This document shows, in pieces, positions 23,524 through 31,640 of a stretch of 39,944 nucleotides of DNA. A program made the translations under genes and the position numbers. The notes beneath the pieces were generated by a model. It was not told the origin of the DNA. It worked only from the letters and a program-made list of their open reading frames with translations, and made no database searches. Origin of the DNA: Sphingomonas azotifigens NBRC 15497 (lineage in GTDB: Bacteria; Pseudomonadota; Alphaproteobacteria; Sphingomonadales; Sphingomonadaceae); contig NZ_BCTR01000016.1 in assembly GCF_002091475.1 (NCBI RefSeq), forward strand, positions 1 through 39,944, in the 5' to 3' direction. Numbering within the stretch: position 1 is the stretch's first letter; each line of letters opens with the position of its first letter.

Positions 23524-23847
23524 ATGACGATTGCTCCGTTCACCGCCCATGCGCTGGTGCCGACCGCGCATGCCAGCCGCTATCTCCAGCAGCTGTGCAA
23601 GCATTGGCAGCACAATCTCGAAGTGACCTTCACCCCCGAGAACGGAACGGTGATCTTCCCCAAGGATGCCCGCGGCGCCAACTATCCCGGTGACGCGGTG
23701 GTGGCGTTCGACGTCGCGGAGACCGGCCTCGCGGTGCGGGTCGACGCGACCTCGGAGGAGCAGCTGGAGGGGCTGAAGGGCGCTGTCGCGCGTCATCTCG
23801 ACCGCTTCGCCTTCCGCGAGGGCGAACTGCAGTTCGACTGGCAGTAG
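23524..23847 (+). CDS. DUF2218 family protein
   Basis: 107 residues starting MTIAPFTAHALVPTAHASRY, with the family-like segments YLQQLCKHWQHNLEVTF and HLDRFAFREGELQFDW. GGAG at about 23513 sits before the ATG. Small soluble domain of unknown function, 72 bases after padR on the same strand and probably cotranscribed. The family is often found with siderophore or iron genes, but there is none here. Confidence 0.87.
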   Translation: MTIAPFTAHALVPTAHASRYLQQLCKHWQHNLEVTFTPENGTVIFPKDARGANYPGDAVVAFDVAETGLAVRVDATSEEQLEGLKGAVARHLDRFAFREGELQFDWQ

Positions 23848-23880
23848 CGACCGCAGGAGGAGGGCGGTGCGCCGGGCGGT

Positions 23881-25032
23881 TCAGTCGCCGCGGCGCGCCA
23901 GCACCTCCAGATAGCTGTCCAGCACGGCGCGGTTGACCTTGTCCCACACCAACACCTGCGCCTTGCGGTTGCCCGCGGCGCCGGCCGAGGCGGCGAGCGC
24001 GGGATCGGCGATCAGCCGGGTAATCGCCTCGGCATAGGCGTTGACGTCGCGCGGCGGCACGAGATAGCCGTTCACCCCGTCCTCGATCAGGTCGATCGCG
24101 CCGGTCGCCCGCGCCGCGACGACGGGCACGCCGCACGCCATCGCTTCCGAGGTGACGTTGCCGAAGGTCTCGGTGACCGACGGGTTGAACAGCACGTCCA
24201 TCGAGGCGACCGCCCGGGCGAGATCGTCGCCGCGCTGGAAGCCGGTGAAGATCGCACCCGGCACATGATCGGCAAACCATTGCCGCGCCGGACCTTCGCC
24301 GATCACCAGCACCTTGTGCGGCACCCCGCGCGCGGTCAGCGTGTTGCAGACCTCGGCGAAGATATCGAGGCCCTTTTCGAGCACCAGCCGGCCGAGAAAG
24401 CCGACCGCGAACTCATGGTCGGCGATGCCGAGCGACCGGCGCCATTCGAGGCTGCGGCGGCCGGGATTGAACCGGTCATGGTCGACACCGCGCGACCAGA
24501 TGCGGATCGGCGTGGTCACGCCCCAGCCGCGGATCAGCTCCGCGGTGGAATTGCCGGGCGTCACCACCTGGTCGACGCGATTGTAGAAGCGCGTCAGCAG
24601 CTTGATGATCACCGGCGCGACGAAGCCGAGATGATAATAGGCCGGATAGGTCTCGAACCGGGTGTGGAGCGAGGCCAGCGTGGCGATGCCGTGCTTGCGC
24701 GCCCAGGTCACCGCGCCGTGGCCGAGGAACTCGGGGGCGGAAACGTGCACCATGTTGGGCGCGAACGCCTCCAGGTCGGCGCGGATACTCTTGGGCAGGC
24801 CGGTGGCGAACTTGTATTCGGCGCGTCCGCCCGGCACCGGCCAAGCAGGCACGCTCACCAGATCGCCGGTGGGGGCGAAGGCGGGCGTATCGGTGGTGGG
24901 GGAATAGATGCGGACGGTGACGCCCTGATCGAGCAGGAAGCCGACCAGCTTGTTGAGCGCCTGGTTCGCGCCATCGCGAACATAGTTGTAATTGCCGCTG
25001 AAAAGCGCGACGCGAAGATCGGTTGGCTGCAT
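23881..25032 (-). CDS. GT4 family glycosyltransferase
   Basis: Cytoplasmic GT-B enzyme moving a sugar from a nucleotide donor, about 383 residues from the ATG at 25032; nearby ATGs at 25038 and 25047 are alternatives. Rossmann N-domain starts RVALFSGNYNYVRDGANQAL; SLHTRFETYPAYYH and RIWSRGVDHDRFNP lead to the C-domain with FLGRLVLEKGLDIF, VIGEGPAR and the E-x7-E motif in VTETFGNVTSEAMACGVPVV. This resembles the MgtA/SqdX-like alpha-mannosyl or sulfoquinovosyl transferases acting on glycolipids; the acceptor is not predictable. Convergent with the DUF2218 gene, with about 33 bases between stops. Confidence 0.9.
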   Translation of the reverse strand: MQPTDLRVALFSGNYNYVRDGANQALNKLVGFLLDQGVTVRIYSPTTDTPAFAPTGDLVSVPAWPVPGGRAEYKFATGLPKSIRADLEAFAPNMVHVSAPEFLGHGAVTWARKHGIATLASLHTRFETYPAYYHLGFVAPVIIKLLTRFYNRVDQVVTPGNSTAELIRGWGVTTPIRIWSRGVDHDRFNPGRRSLEWRRSLGIADHEFAVGFLGRLVLEKGLDIFAEVCNTLTARGVPHKVLVIGEGPARQWFADHVPGAIFTGFQRGDDLARAVASMDVLFNPSVTETFGNVTSEAMACGVPVVAARATGAIDLIEDGVNGYLVPPRDVNAYAEAITRLIADPALAASAGAAGNRKAQVLVWDKVNRAVLDSYLEVLARRGD

Positions 25033-25128
25033 GTTCATGCCGCGCATAGTCGCGTGCGGGCGGCCGGGCAAGCGAAGGTCATGTCCGCGTCACGGAACGG
25101 TCATGGGGCTGTGCCGGTTCTGGCACAC

Positions 25129-25347
25129 ATGAGCAAGCATTTCGCCAAGGGCGCCGCGGTGCGCTGGAACTGGGGCGGCCACCATGCCGAGGGCAAGGTC
25201 GCCGAACGCTTCGATCGTCGCGTCCAGCGCACGATCAAGGGCGAGAAGATCGTCCGCAACGGGACCAAGGACAATCCGGCCTATCTGGTGGAGCAGGCGG
25301 ATGGTGGACGGGTGCTCAAGCTGGAGAGCGAGCTGGAGGCGGGGTGA
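25129..25347 (+). CDS. DUF2945 (hypervirulence-associated TUDOR-like) protein
   Basis: 72-residue basic protein MSKHFAKGAAVRWNWGGHHA, with EGKVAERFDRRVQRTIKG and DNPAYLVEQADGGRVLKLES. This SH3/TUDOR-like small family is widespread and poorly understood. An ATG at 25081 would add 16 residues, but the family normally begins at the MSK. Followed directly by a long palindromic repeat. Confidence 0.85.
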   Translation: MSKHFAKGAAVRWNWGGHHAEGKVAERFDRRVQRTIKGEKIVRNGTKDNPAYLVEQADGGRVLKLESELEAG

Positions 25348-25355
25348 GGCCTTCG

Positions 25356-25571
25356 TTAGCCCCTCCCCTGAAGGCAGGGCTTTCGCATTTGGCAAAATTT
25401 GCTCCGTCATCCCGGCGAAAGCCGGGATCCATTGCCCTCGACGCGGGGGGAAAGAACCGCCATTTCAGCGCGAATGGATCCCGGCTTCCGCCGGGATGAC
25501 GATTGTTTTGGACGTGCCGTCGTCGCGAGGTTCCAAATGCGATTGCCCTGCCCTTCAGGGGAGGGGTTGGG
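25356..25571. repeat. 216-bp doubly nested inverted repeat, copy 1 (MITE-like)
   Basis: Outer arms are at 25360-25392 and 25533-25566, inner arms at 25405-25433 and 25473-25501 (28 of 29 positions complementary). The segment 25398-25549 is identical to 36510-36661. Downstream, 25572-25665 holds a divergent spacer and another CCCC/GGGG hairpin ending GGGGCTTAG. No gene is seen in 25348-25665. Confidence 0.92.
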
Positions 25572-25665
25572 GTGGGGCTGTGTCTCACCGAGACCAACCT
25601 ACGTTCTGGAATCCCTCCACCCCCAACCCCTCCTCCAAGGAGGAGGGGCTTAGGGTTTTACGACC

Positions 25666-27174
25666 TCACCGCACGTAGAGCGCCCGTGCATCGGCCTTGA
25701 ACGCCTCGGCGCTGGCCTTGCGCGAATAGAACATGTGGCCGCCGGGATAGACGCCCAGCTTCACCCGCTGCTCCACGCCGAAGCGCGGCAGCTGGTCGAT
25801 GATCAGCCGCGATCCGAAATAGGGGCAGGACAGGTCGTTATAGCCGTGCGCGATCAGCACGCCCATTTTCGGGTCGTTCGCCACCGCCTTGCGCAGGTCG
25901 CTCACCGGGGCGTCGTCGGGCGTGCCGCGGTCCCAGGCCGAATTCACCGAGAAGGACAGCGCATTGTAGCGCCCGCCGGTCTTCCAGCCCACCTCGCGGG
26001 TGATGAAGTCGACCATCGCGCTGGTCGTCGGCGCGATGATGCCCTCGAGGATCGGGTCCCCGGACTTGCGCTCGGCGGAATTGGGAAAGGGGTCGAAGGC
26101 GTCGACGTTCGAATCATAGACGCTGCCGATCTTGCCGTCGTCGCGGTGCACTTCGCGCAGATAGGTGCCCTCGTCGATGCGTCCGTCGAGCCGCGCCACC
26201 AGCTTGGGATCGAGCCCGGTCAGCTCCGCCACCCTGGCGCCCAGTCGCGCCGTCGCCTGCGGGTCCGAGCGGCCGGCGAGCAGATCGGTGGCGAAGGCGC
26301 CGCGGGTATAGGCCTCGATTCCCGCCATCGCCTGCGGGGTCAGCTTGCCTTCGCGCTCGAGATGCCCGGCCGCCATCGACGGCAGATTGATCATCCAGGG
26401 CAGGGGAGAGAGCGCGTCCGAGCCCGCGGTCGCGGCGGGATCGAGATAGGGCGAGACCATCACGATGCCGTTCACGCCCACGCCGAGCTGGGTTTGCAGT
26501 TCATAGGCGATGCGCGGCGCGCGATAGCCGCCATAGCTCTCGCCCATCACGAACTTGGGCGAGCGCAACCGCTCGTTCTTGACCAGCCAGTCATAGACGA
26601 TGCGCGACAGATACTTCACGTCGGGCTCGGTCGCGTAGAACGCCTTCTTGGTCGCATCCTCGTCGATCAGGCTGCGGCTGAAGCCGGTGCCGATCGGATC
26701 GATGAACACCAGGTCGGTCATGTCCAGCCAGCTCGCCGGATTGTCGACGAGCAGCGGCGCGTCCGAGGGCGCATCGCCCTTGTCGCCGAACTGCACCCGC
26801 TTCGGGCCGACCGCGCCGAGGTTGAGATAGACCGAGGAGGCGCCCGGGCCGCCGTTGAAGGCGAAGGTCACCGGACGCTGCGGGCCGGCGCCGGGCACCG
26901 TATAGGCGGTGTAGACGACCTCGCCGATCTTCTTCCCCTTGCCGTCATAGACCGGCAGCTTGCCCACCGTCGCCTGGTAGCGGATCGGCCGGCCGCCGAT
27001 CACCGCGCTCTGCGCGACGGTCTTGTCGTCGGGCAGCGGCGGCAGGTCGGCCTTGTCGTCCGCCTTCGCTTCGGCCTTTTCCGCCGCGGCGGCGCCCTTC
27101 TTGTCCTGGGCGGGCGCCTGCGGGGCAAGCAGCAGGGCGGCGAGCGAAGCGGCGATCAAGCTAGTGTGGCGCAA
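25666..27174 (-). CDS. S10 family serine carboxypeptidase-like peptidase, exported
   Basis: 502 residues with a signal peptide (MRHTSLIAASLAALLLAPQA). The start is a TTG at 27174, with GGGGGA six bases upstream and no nearby ATG. The catalytic triad is visible: Ser213 in GESYGGYRAPR, Asp447 in HGYNDLSCPYF and His480 in GGHMFYSR; FAFNGGPGASSVYLNLGAVG forms the oxyanion region. After the signal comes a Lys/Ala/Glu/Asp-rich linker (about 24-45). S10 enzymes of this bacterial type are periplasmic carboxypeptidases for peptide scavenging. Confidence 0.94.
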   Translation of the reverse strand: MRHTSLIAASLAALLLAPQAPAQDKKGAAAAEKAEAKADDKADLPPLPDDKTVAQSAVIGGRPIRYQATVGKLPVYDGKGKKIGEVVYTAYTVPGAGPQRPVTFAFNGGPGASSVYLNLGAVGPKRVQFGDKGDAPSDAPLLVDNPASWLDMTDLVFIDPIGTGFSRSLIDEDATKKAFYATEPDVKYLSRIVYDWLVKNERLRSPKFVMGESYGGYRAPRIAYELQTQLGVGVNGIVMVSPYLDPAATAGSDALSPLPWMINLPSMAAGHLEREGKLTPQAMAGIEAYTRGAFATDLLAGRSDPQATARLGARVAELTGLDPKLVARLDGRIDEGTYLREVHRDDGKIGSVYDSNVDAFDPFPNSAERKSGDPILEGIIAPTTSAMVDFITREVGWKTGGRYNALSFSVNSAWDRGTPDDAPVSDLRKAVANDPKMGVLIAHGYNDLSCPYFGSRLIIDQLPRFGVEQRVKLGVYPGGHMFYSRKASAEAFKADARALYVR

Positions 27175-27203
27175 GAGGTATCCCCCGGAATCTTGGTACC
27201 GGA

Positions 27204-27746
27204 TCAGCCTAGCCGGGCCCCGCCGCCGAATCCATCGTCGCCCGGCATGATAGGCCGCGCCATCCATCGCGCCGTCGTTCCATAGCCCGCCACCTTGGCG
27301 GCGAGCGCCGGCGAGGTCGGCACGGGGAGGAAGCCAAGTCGTTCCCAATAGGCGGCCGCCCCTTCCACCGCGATCAGCTCGGCGCGGCGGAGGCCATTGG
27401 CAGCGGCGAGGGCGAAGGCGCGGGCGACCAGCGCTTCGCCGATCCCGCCCCCACGCCCGGCCGCGGCCACCGCGAGATCGTGCAGGAACAGTGTGTCGCC
27501 ACGCTGCGCCGGATCCAGCACCGCGCCTACCGGCGGCGGTGTCTCGCACGGCCAGCCATGCGCGAGGAGATAGCCGAGAAGCACGCCGTCGCGCTCGGCG
27601 ACGAGGCAATAGGGCGCGGCCACGGCGAGGCGGCTGGCAAAGGCTTCGGCCGGCTCGACCAGAAAGGCGGGATAGACTTGTTCCTGCAGGACCAGCGCTT
27701 GCGCAAGGTCGTCGGGCTGCATCGGGCGGAGAGTCATTTTGGACAT
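27204..27746 (-). CDS. GNAT family N-acetyltransferase
   Basis: Acetyl-CoA-dependent acetyltransferase, 180 residues starting MSKMTLRPMQPDDLAQAL (ATG at 27746; 27737 also possible). LFLHDLAVAAAGRGGGIGEAL contains the acetyl-CoA pyrophosphate loop (R-G-G-G-I-G), followed by AAANGLRRAELIAVEGAAAYWERLGF, the usual motif B. Substrate unknown. Ends 29 bases before the S10 gene and may be cotranscribed with it. Confidence 0.88.
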   Translation of the reverse strand: MSKMTLRPMQPDDLAQALVLQEQVYPAFLVEPAEAFASRLAVAAPYCLVAERDGVLLGYLLAHGWPCETPPPVGAVLDPAQRGDTLFLHDLAVAAAGRGGGIGEALVARAFALAAANGLRRAELIAVEGAAAYWERLGFLPVPTSPALAAKVAGYGTTARWMARPIMPGDDGFGGGARLG

Positions 27747-27871
27747 CGCCAGCGATGTGCCAGCGGGCGCAGCCGAAGAACAGCCTGTGTTTCCTAGTTG
27801 CGCATGCGGCAACCGCGATAGCATCCAGCACCGTGTCGTGATCTGGCCAGTGCTCGCCCGGCGTTCGATAC

Positions 27872-27887
27872 TTAATGATCATTTAAC
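27872..27887 (+). promoter_or_regulatory. CtrA-type box (TTAA-N7-TTAAC)
   Basis: TTAATGATCATTTAAC matches exactly the full CtrA recognition sequence known from Caulobacter and relatives. It lies in an unusually AT-rich stretch of the 245-base divergent gap, 104 bases upstream of the CAP-domain gene and 126 bases upstream of the GNAT gene. Its core AATGATCATT is also a perfect palindrome. The target gene is inferred. Confidence 0.55.
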
Positions 27888-27991
27888 TTTACCCAAAAAC
27901 CACGATCGTAAAGCAAAATTTACCGACCTGGTGGCATCGTTGGACCTCAGTACCAGGCTTTGTCTGGGTTGTGTCCAGAAGGTGTCTTGTG

Positions 27992-28675
27992 ATGCGACTG
28001 CGTATCCTGATGCGGGTCATTCTTTCGAGCGGTAGTCTGTTGCTTGCCGCCGCCAACGACGTGCCCGCACTGGAGGATCAGGTACTCGACCGGATCAATT
28101 ATGTCCGCCAGGATCCCGGCGGCTATGCCGCGCGCCTGCGCCAGCTGCGCGTCCGCTTCGTCGGCAAGATGCTGTATCTTCCCGGCCGCGAGAACGGGTT
28201 GCTGACGCAGGAGGGGGTCGGCGCGCTTGACGAGGCGATCGCCTATCTCGAAAGCCAGACCCCGCTGCCGCCGCTCAGCCGCGGGCAGTTGCTTGATCTG
28301 GCGGCGCGCGACCATGTCGTGCTGCAGGGCGCGCTCGGCACGCGCGGCCATTTCTCGCCCGACGGTGCCTCGCCCGGCGACCGGGTCGCGCGGCGCGGCG
28401 GCGGGCGGCTGGTCGGCGAGGAAATCTCCTATGGCTATGCCGATGCCGAAGACGTGGTGCGGCAATTGGTGATCGACGACGGGGTCGCCGATCGCGGGCA
28501 CCGCGCGCTGCTGTTCAACCGCGAGCTGCGCTATGCCGGAGTCGGCTGCGGCGCCCATCTTCGCTACGGGCACATGTGCGTGATCGACGTCAGCCGCACG
28601 CGCAACGGCACCTCGGTGCATACCGCGCTGGCGCAGAATGACGGCCCGGCGGGTGGCCTGCCCGGCCAGCCCTGA
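27992..28675 (+). CDS. CAP-domain (SCP/PR-1-like) exported protein
   Basis: 227 residues with a hydrophobic N-terminus (MRLRILMRVILSSGSLLLAA). The CAP fold runs from LEDQVLDRINYVRQDPGGYA through LLDLAARDHVVLQGALGTRGHFSPDG, with GEEISYGYADAEDVVRQLVI and GHRALLFNRELRYAGVGCG, and ends in a Gly/Pro tail. The two histidines (GHFS and GHRA) and the glutamate of GEE are those that form the CAP cavity. The role of bacterial CAP proteins is mostly unknown. Convergent with the L,D-transpeptidase, with only about 6 bases between the stops. Confidence 0.9.
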   Translation: MRLRILMRVILSSGSLLLAAANDVPALEDQVLDRINYVRQDPGGYAARLRQLRVRFVGKMLYLPGRENGLLTQEGVGALDEAIAYLESQTPLPPLSRGQLLDLAARDHVVLQGALGTRGHFSPDGASPGDRVARRGGGRLVGEEISYGYADAEDVVRQLVIDDGVADRGHRALLFNRELRYAGVGCGAHLRYGHMCVIDVSRTRNGTSVHTALAQNDGPAGGLPGQP

Positions 28676-28681
28676 TCGCGA

Positions 28682-29317
28682 TCAGGACAATACGGACACC
28701 AGGTCGCCGCGCTTCACCACGCCGAACAGCCGCTGGGCAAAGCCGAGCGGCACGCCGATACAGCCATGGGTGGCGAGCCCCTCGCGAACGTCGCTGCCGT
28801 GGATCGCAACCCCGTCGCCGGTCAGCCACAGCGTGAAGGGCATCTGCGCGTCATAGCTGTTCGAGCGATGGTTCTTTTCCATCCCCCGGATCGGGAAGTC
28901 GCCAGTCGGGGTCGGCGTCGCGTCCTGGCCGTAGAGGATCACGCTGGTGCCAATTTCATGCTCCCCGCGAAATACCGAGAGGATCTGCCGCGAGAGATCG
29001 ACCCGCAACCAGATCCTCCCCGGAGGAACATCGCGATCGTTCCAGGCAAAGTCGCCGAACTGCATGCGCCCGGGCACCCGCAACAGGCTGCGGATGGTGT
29101 GGGCGCTGCCATCGCCCTGGCGCAACTGCTGGAACTGACCGTTTTCGAACCGGATGCGCGGACTTGCGTCGCCGTCGTTCGGGGGTGGGGCAAGGACCAG
29201 AGGCGGCGCGTCCGACCGCGACAGGATCTTTGCCACCGGCTTGGCCGCCAGGGCGCCCAGCAGCAGCACGAGCGTGCCCGCCGAGACCCACCGTCCGATC
29301 GCAACACGCGATGCCAT
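28682..29317 (-). CDS. L,D-transpeptidase (YkuD family)
   Basis: Periplasmic peptidoglycan-modifying enzyme, 211 residues, anchored or exported through a hydrophobic segment at about 11-30. The catalytic domain (about 100-211) has His173 in GVAIHGS, His184 and nucleophile Cys186 in THGCIGVP. It could form 3-3 crosslinks or attach proteins to peptidoglycan. The ATG overlaps the stop of the PEP-CTERM protein gene (TGATG). Confidence 0.93.
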   Translation of the reverse strand: MASRVAIGRWVSAGTLVLLLGALAAKPVAKILSRSDAPPLVLAPPPNDGDASPRIRFENGQFQQLRQGDGSAHTIRSLLRVPGRMQFGDFAWNDRDVPPGRIWLRVDLSRQILSVFRGEHEIGTSVILYGQDATPTPTGDFPIRGMEKNHRSNSYDAQMPFTLWLTGDGVAIHGSDVREGLATHGCIGVPLGFAQRLFGVVKRGDLVSVLS

Positions 29318-29952
29318 CAGATACCGGCGCGCTCCCGCCGCCTGCCGCGCAGGGTACTGCCGATCAGCGCGAAGCCGGTGATCATCATGGCCCAGGCCAT
29401 CGGTTCCGGCACCGGCGAGGGGGGCGGGGGCGGGGGCGGCGGGTTGCCACCGCCACCGTTATTGCCGCCGCCACCGCCACCGCCGCCACTGCTGCCGAAC
29501 GGCACGACGGAACTGCCGGCCGGTGATCCGCCGCCAGCGCCAAACAGCGGCCCGACCGGCGCTGCCGATGGCAGCATGGTCAACGCCTCGGGAAACAGAT
29601 CGGCGGGCAGCGGCGCTGCCGCCGGCATTGGCGCCTCTTCGGCGGTCAGGTCGAAGCTCTTCGGCCCAACGACATTCTCGAGCGCGGTGGCAGCGGGAAT
29701 CGGTGCAGCCTCGGGCGCGTGCGCGCGCTTGCCCTTGGTGCTGATCGCGCCAGCCGCGCGCAGGCCGGGCGAGCGCTCGGCGAGCAGGGTAACCGCGTCG
29801 GCGGCATGGCGTATCGCCGCCGCGATCGGCGGAACGGCGATGCCTGCGGAGGTGGTCGAGAGAAGGGCGATGGTTGCCGCGGCGATGCCGAGTCGACGCA
29901 GGGGGCGTCCACCCGTACGGCCCATTTCCTTTGTTTGCGCGGCGTTGCCCAC
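29317..29952 (-). CDS. PEPxxWA-CTERM sorting domain protein
   Basis: 211-residue exported protein. A GTG start at 29952 has AGGGG six bases upstream; an ATG at 29925 is an alternative. A signal-like segment (RRLGIAAATIALLSTTSAGI) is followed by an Ala/Pro-rich body, a run of glycines, a run of prolines and the sorting signal: PVPEPMAWAMMITGFALIGS and then an Arg cluster. This is the alphaproteobacterial PEPxxWA form recognised by exosortase-type systems, which process and sort such proteins to the cell surface. The next gene is an L,D-transpeptidase in overlap. Confidence 0.9.
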   Translation of the reverse strand: MGNAAQTKEMGRTGGRPLRRLGIAAATIALLSTTSAGIAVPPIAAAIRHAADAVTLLAERSPGLRAAGAISTKGKRAHAPEAAPIPAATALENVVGPKSFDLTAEEAPMPAAAPLPADLFPEALTMLPSAAPVGPLFGAGGGSPAGSSVVPFGSSGGGGGGGGNNGGGGNPPPPPPPPSPVPEPMAWAMMITGFALIGSTLRGRRRERAGI

Positions 29953-30157
29953 CTTTTACCCCTGATCCTCAACTACAAGGCTCGTTAACTATTCACGTTT
30001 AGCAGCAAATACTTAACAACTTGAGCCGGTCTCCCCGCTTATCCCTTGTCGTGTGGAACCACAACGAGGAAGCCGTCAAGTGTTTCCGCCGGCTTGTCCC
30101 CCCTGTATCAAAACAGGAAGAAGTGTAACCTATATATGCGCAAATATGAAGATATAA
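29953..30157. other. AT-rich intergenic region between radA and the PEP-CTERM gene
   Basis: Low-GC compared with all surrounding DNA. It contains GTTAAC and TTAA half-sites (29985-30020), a small hairpin CCTGT-N6-ACAGG (30102-30117) and an AT-rich tract (30125-30155). It must hold the promoter of the PEP-CTERM gene and the end of the radA transcript; no gene is seen. Confidence 0.5.
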
Positions 30158-31537
30158 TCAGCGCCCCAGGAGGTTCTCGACCAAGCGACTGAGATGGTTG
30201 AAGGTTTTGAGGCCGATCCCGCCTGCGTCGGCGCTGCCCTGCGGCCCGCTGGCGGGGGCGAGTGCCTGCAGGAAGCCCAGTTTGGAGGCCTCGCGCATCC
30301 GTAGCGGCGCGTGCGCCACGGGGCGGATTTCGCCGGAGAGCGCGATCTCGCCGAACACGACCGCGTCGGCGGGGATCGGACGTTCGGATAGCGCGGAGAC
30401 GAGCGCCGCCGCCACCGCCAGATCGGCGGCGGGATCCTGCACCCGATAGCCACCGGCAATGTTGAGATAGACTTCGCACGCCGAGAAACTCAGCCCGCAG
30501 CGCGCCTCGAGCACGGCGAGCACCATCGATAGGCGCGGCGAGTCCCAGCCGACCACCGATCGCCGCGGTGTCGCGCCCGAGGCGAGTCGCACGGTCAGCG
30601 CCTGCACCTCGACCAGCACCGGCCGAGTGCCTTCGAGCGCCGGAAACACCACCGTGCCGGTCACATTCTCGTCGCGCTGGGTAAGGAACAGCGAGGAAGG
30701 GTTGGCGACTTCGGCCAGTCCCTCGGTCTGCATCGAGAAGACGCCGATCTCGTCGGTGCCGCCGAAGCGGTTCTTCACCGCGCGCAGGATGCGGTAGAGG
30801 TGGCTCCGTTCGCCCTCAAAGGCCAGCACGGTATCGACCATATGCTCCAGCACGCGCGGCCCGGCGATCGATCCGTCCTTGGTGACATGGCCCACCATCA
30901 CCAGCGCGGTGCCGCGTTCCTTGGCGAAGCGGATCAGTTCCTGCGCGCTGGCGCGGACCTGGCTTACCGTGCCCGGCGCGCCTTCGATGAGGTCTGAATG
31001 CATCGTCTGGATCGAGTCGATGATCAGCAGGTCGGGCGGGGCGGACATGCTCAGCGTCGTCAGGATGTCGCGCACCGACGTGGCGGCGGCGAGCTGCACC
31101 GGCGCCTGGCCCAGGCCGAGTCGGCGCGCGCGCAGCCGCACCTGGTCGGCCGCTTCCTCGCCCGAGACATAGGCGACCGACAGCCCGCGGCTGGCGATCT
31201 TCGCCGCCGCCTGGAGCAGCAGCGTCGACTTGCCGATCCCCGGATCGCCGCCGATCAGCGTTGCCGATCCCTCGACGAAGCCGCCGCCCAGCGCCCGATC
31301 GAACTCGGCGATGCCGCTCGGCATCCGTTCGGGCAGCGCCACTTCGGCGTCGAGCCCGGAGAGCTGGATCATCCGGCCGCCGGATTGCAGATGATGCTTG
31401 GCCTGGAACGGCGTGGCGGGGCCGCCGGCTTCCTCCACCAGCGTGTTCCATTCGGCGCAATCGGCGCATTGCCCCGCCCATTTGGAGGTCACCGACCCGC
31501 AGGCCTGGCAGACATAGCGCTTCTGGAGTTTTGCCAT
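30158..31537 (-). CDS. radA: DNA repair protein RadA
   Basis: RecA-like branch-migration ATPase, 459 residues from the ATG at 31537. A zinc finger (Cys10, Cys13, Cys24, Cys27) comes first, then Walker A GGDPGIGKST (about 97-106), the RadA-specific KNRFGGTDE, and a C-terminal Lon protease-like domain without the proteolytic site. Helps process recombination intermediates. Upstream in-frame ATG at 31606 is rejected because family members start at MAKLQKRYVC. Divergent from cvpA. Confidence 0.97.
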   Translation of the reverse strand: MAKLQKRYVCQACGSVTSKWAGQCADCAEWNTLVEEAGGPATPFQAKHHLQSGGRMIQLSGLDAEVALPERMPSGIAEFDRALGGGFVEGSATLIGGDPGIGKSTLLLQAAAKIASRGLSVAYVSGEEAADQVRLRARRLGLGQAPVQLAAATSVRDILTTLSMSAPPDLLIIDSIQTMHSDLIEGAPGTVSQVRASAQELIRFAKERGTALVMVGHVTKDGSIAGPRVLEHMVDTVLAFEGERSHLYRILRAVKNRFGGTDEIGVFSMQTEGLAEVANPSSLFLTQRDENVTGTVVFPALEGTRPVLVEVQALTVRLASGATPRRSVVGWDSPRLSMVLAVLEARCGLSFSACEVYLNIAGGYRVQDPAADLAVAAALVSALSERPIPADAVVFGEIALSGEIRPVAHAPLRMREASKLGFLQALAPASGPQGSADAGGIGLKTFNHLSRLVENLLGR

Positions 31538-31640
31538 GGCCCGGCTGTAGCGAAGCGGAAACGAAAAGGGAACAGGTTCGGGGGGCGCGCGATCGCACAC
31601 GGGCACTTCACCAAGGCCGCGAGGCTGCTATGGAGCGGGC

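Noticed and set aside
25356..25660. Possible CRISPR array or phage attachment site in the repeat-rich gap
   Set aside because: The repeats are inverted arms and not regularly spaced direct repeats, no cas or integrase gene is near, and the second copy lies 11 kb away.
29410..29500. Repeat-like tract of GGC/GCC triplets read as a simple-sequence repeat
   Set aside because: It encodes the Gly and Pro runs of the PEP-CTERM protein linker in frame.
30102..30157. Strong rho-independent terminator for radA
   Set aside because: The hairpin has only five pairs and no T-run follows on the minus strand.
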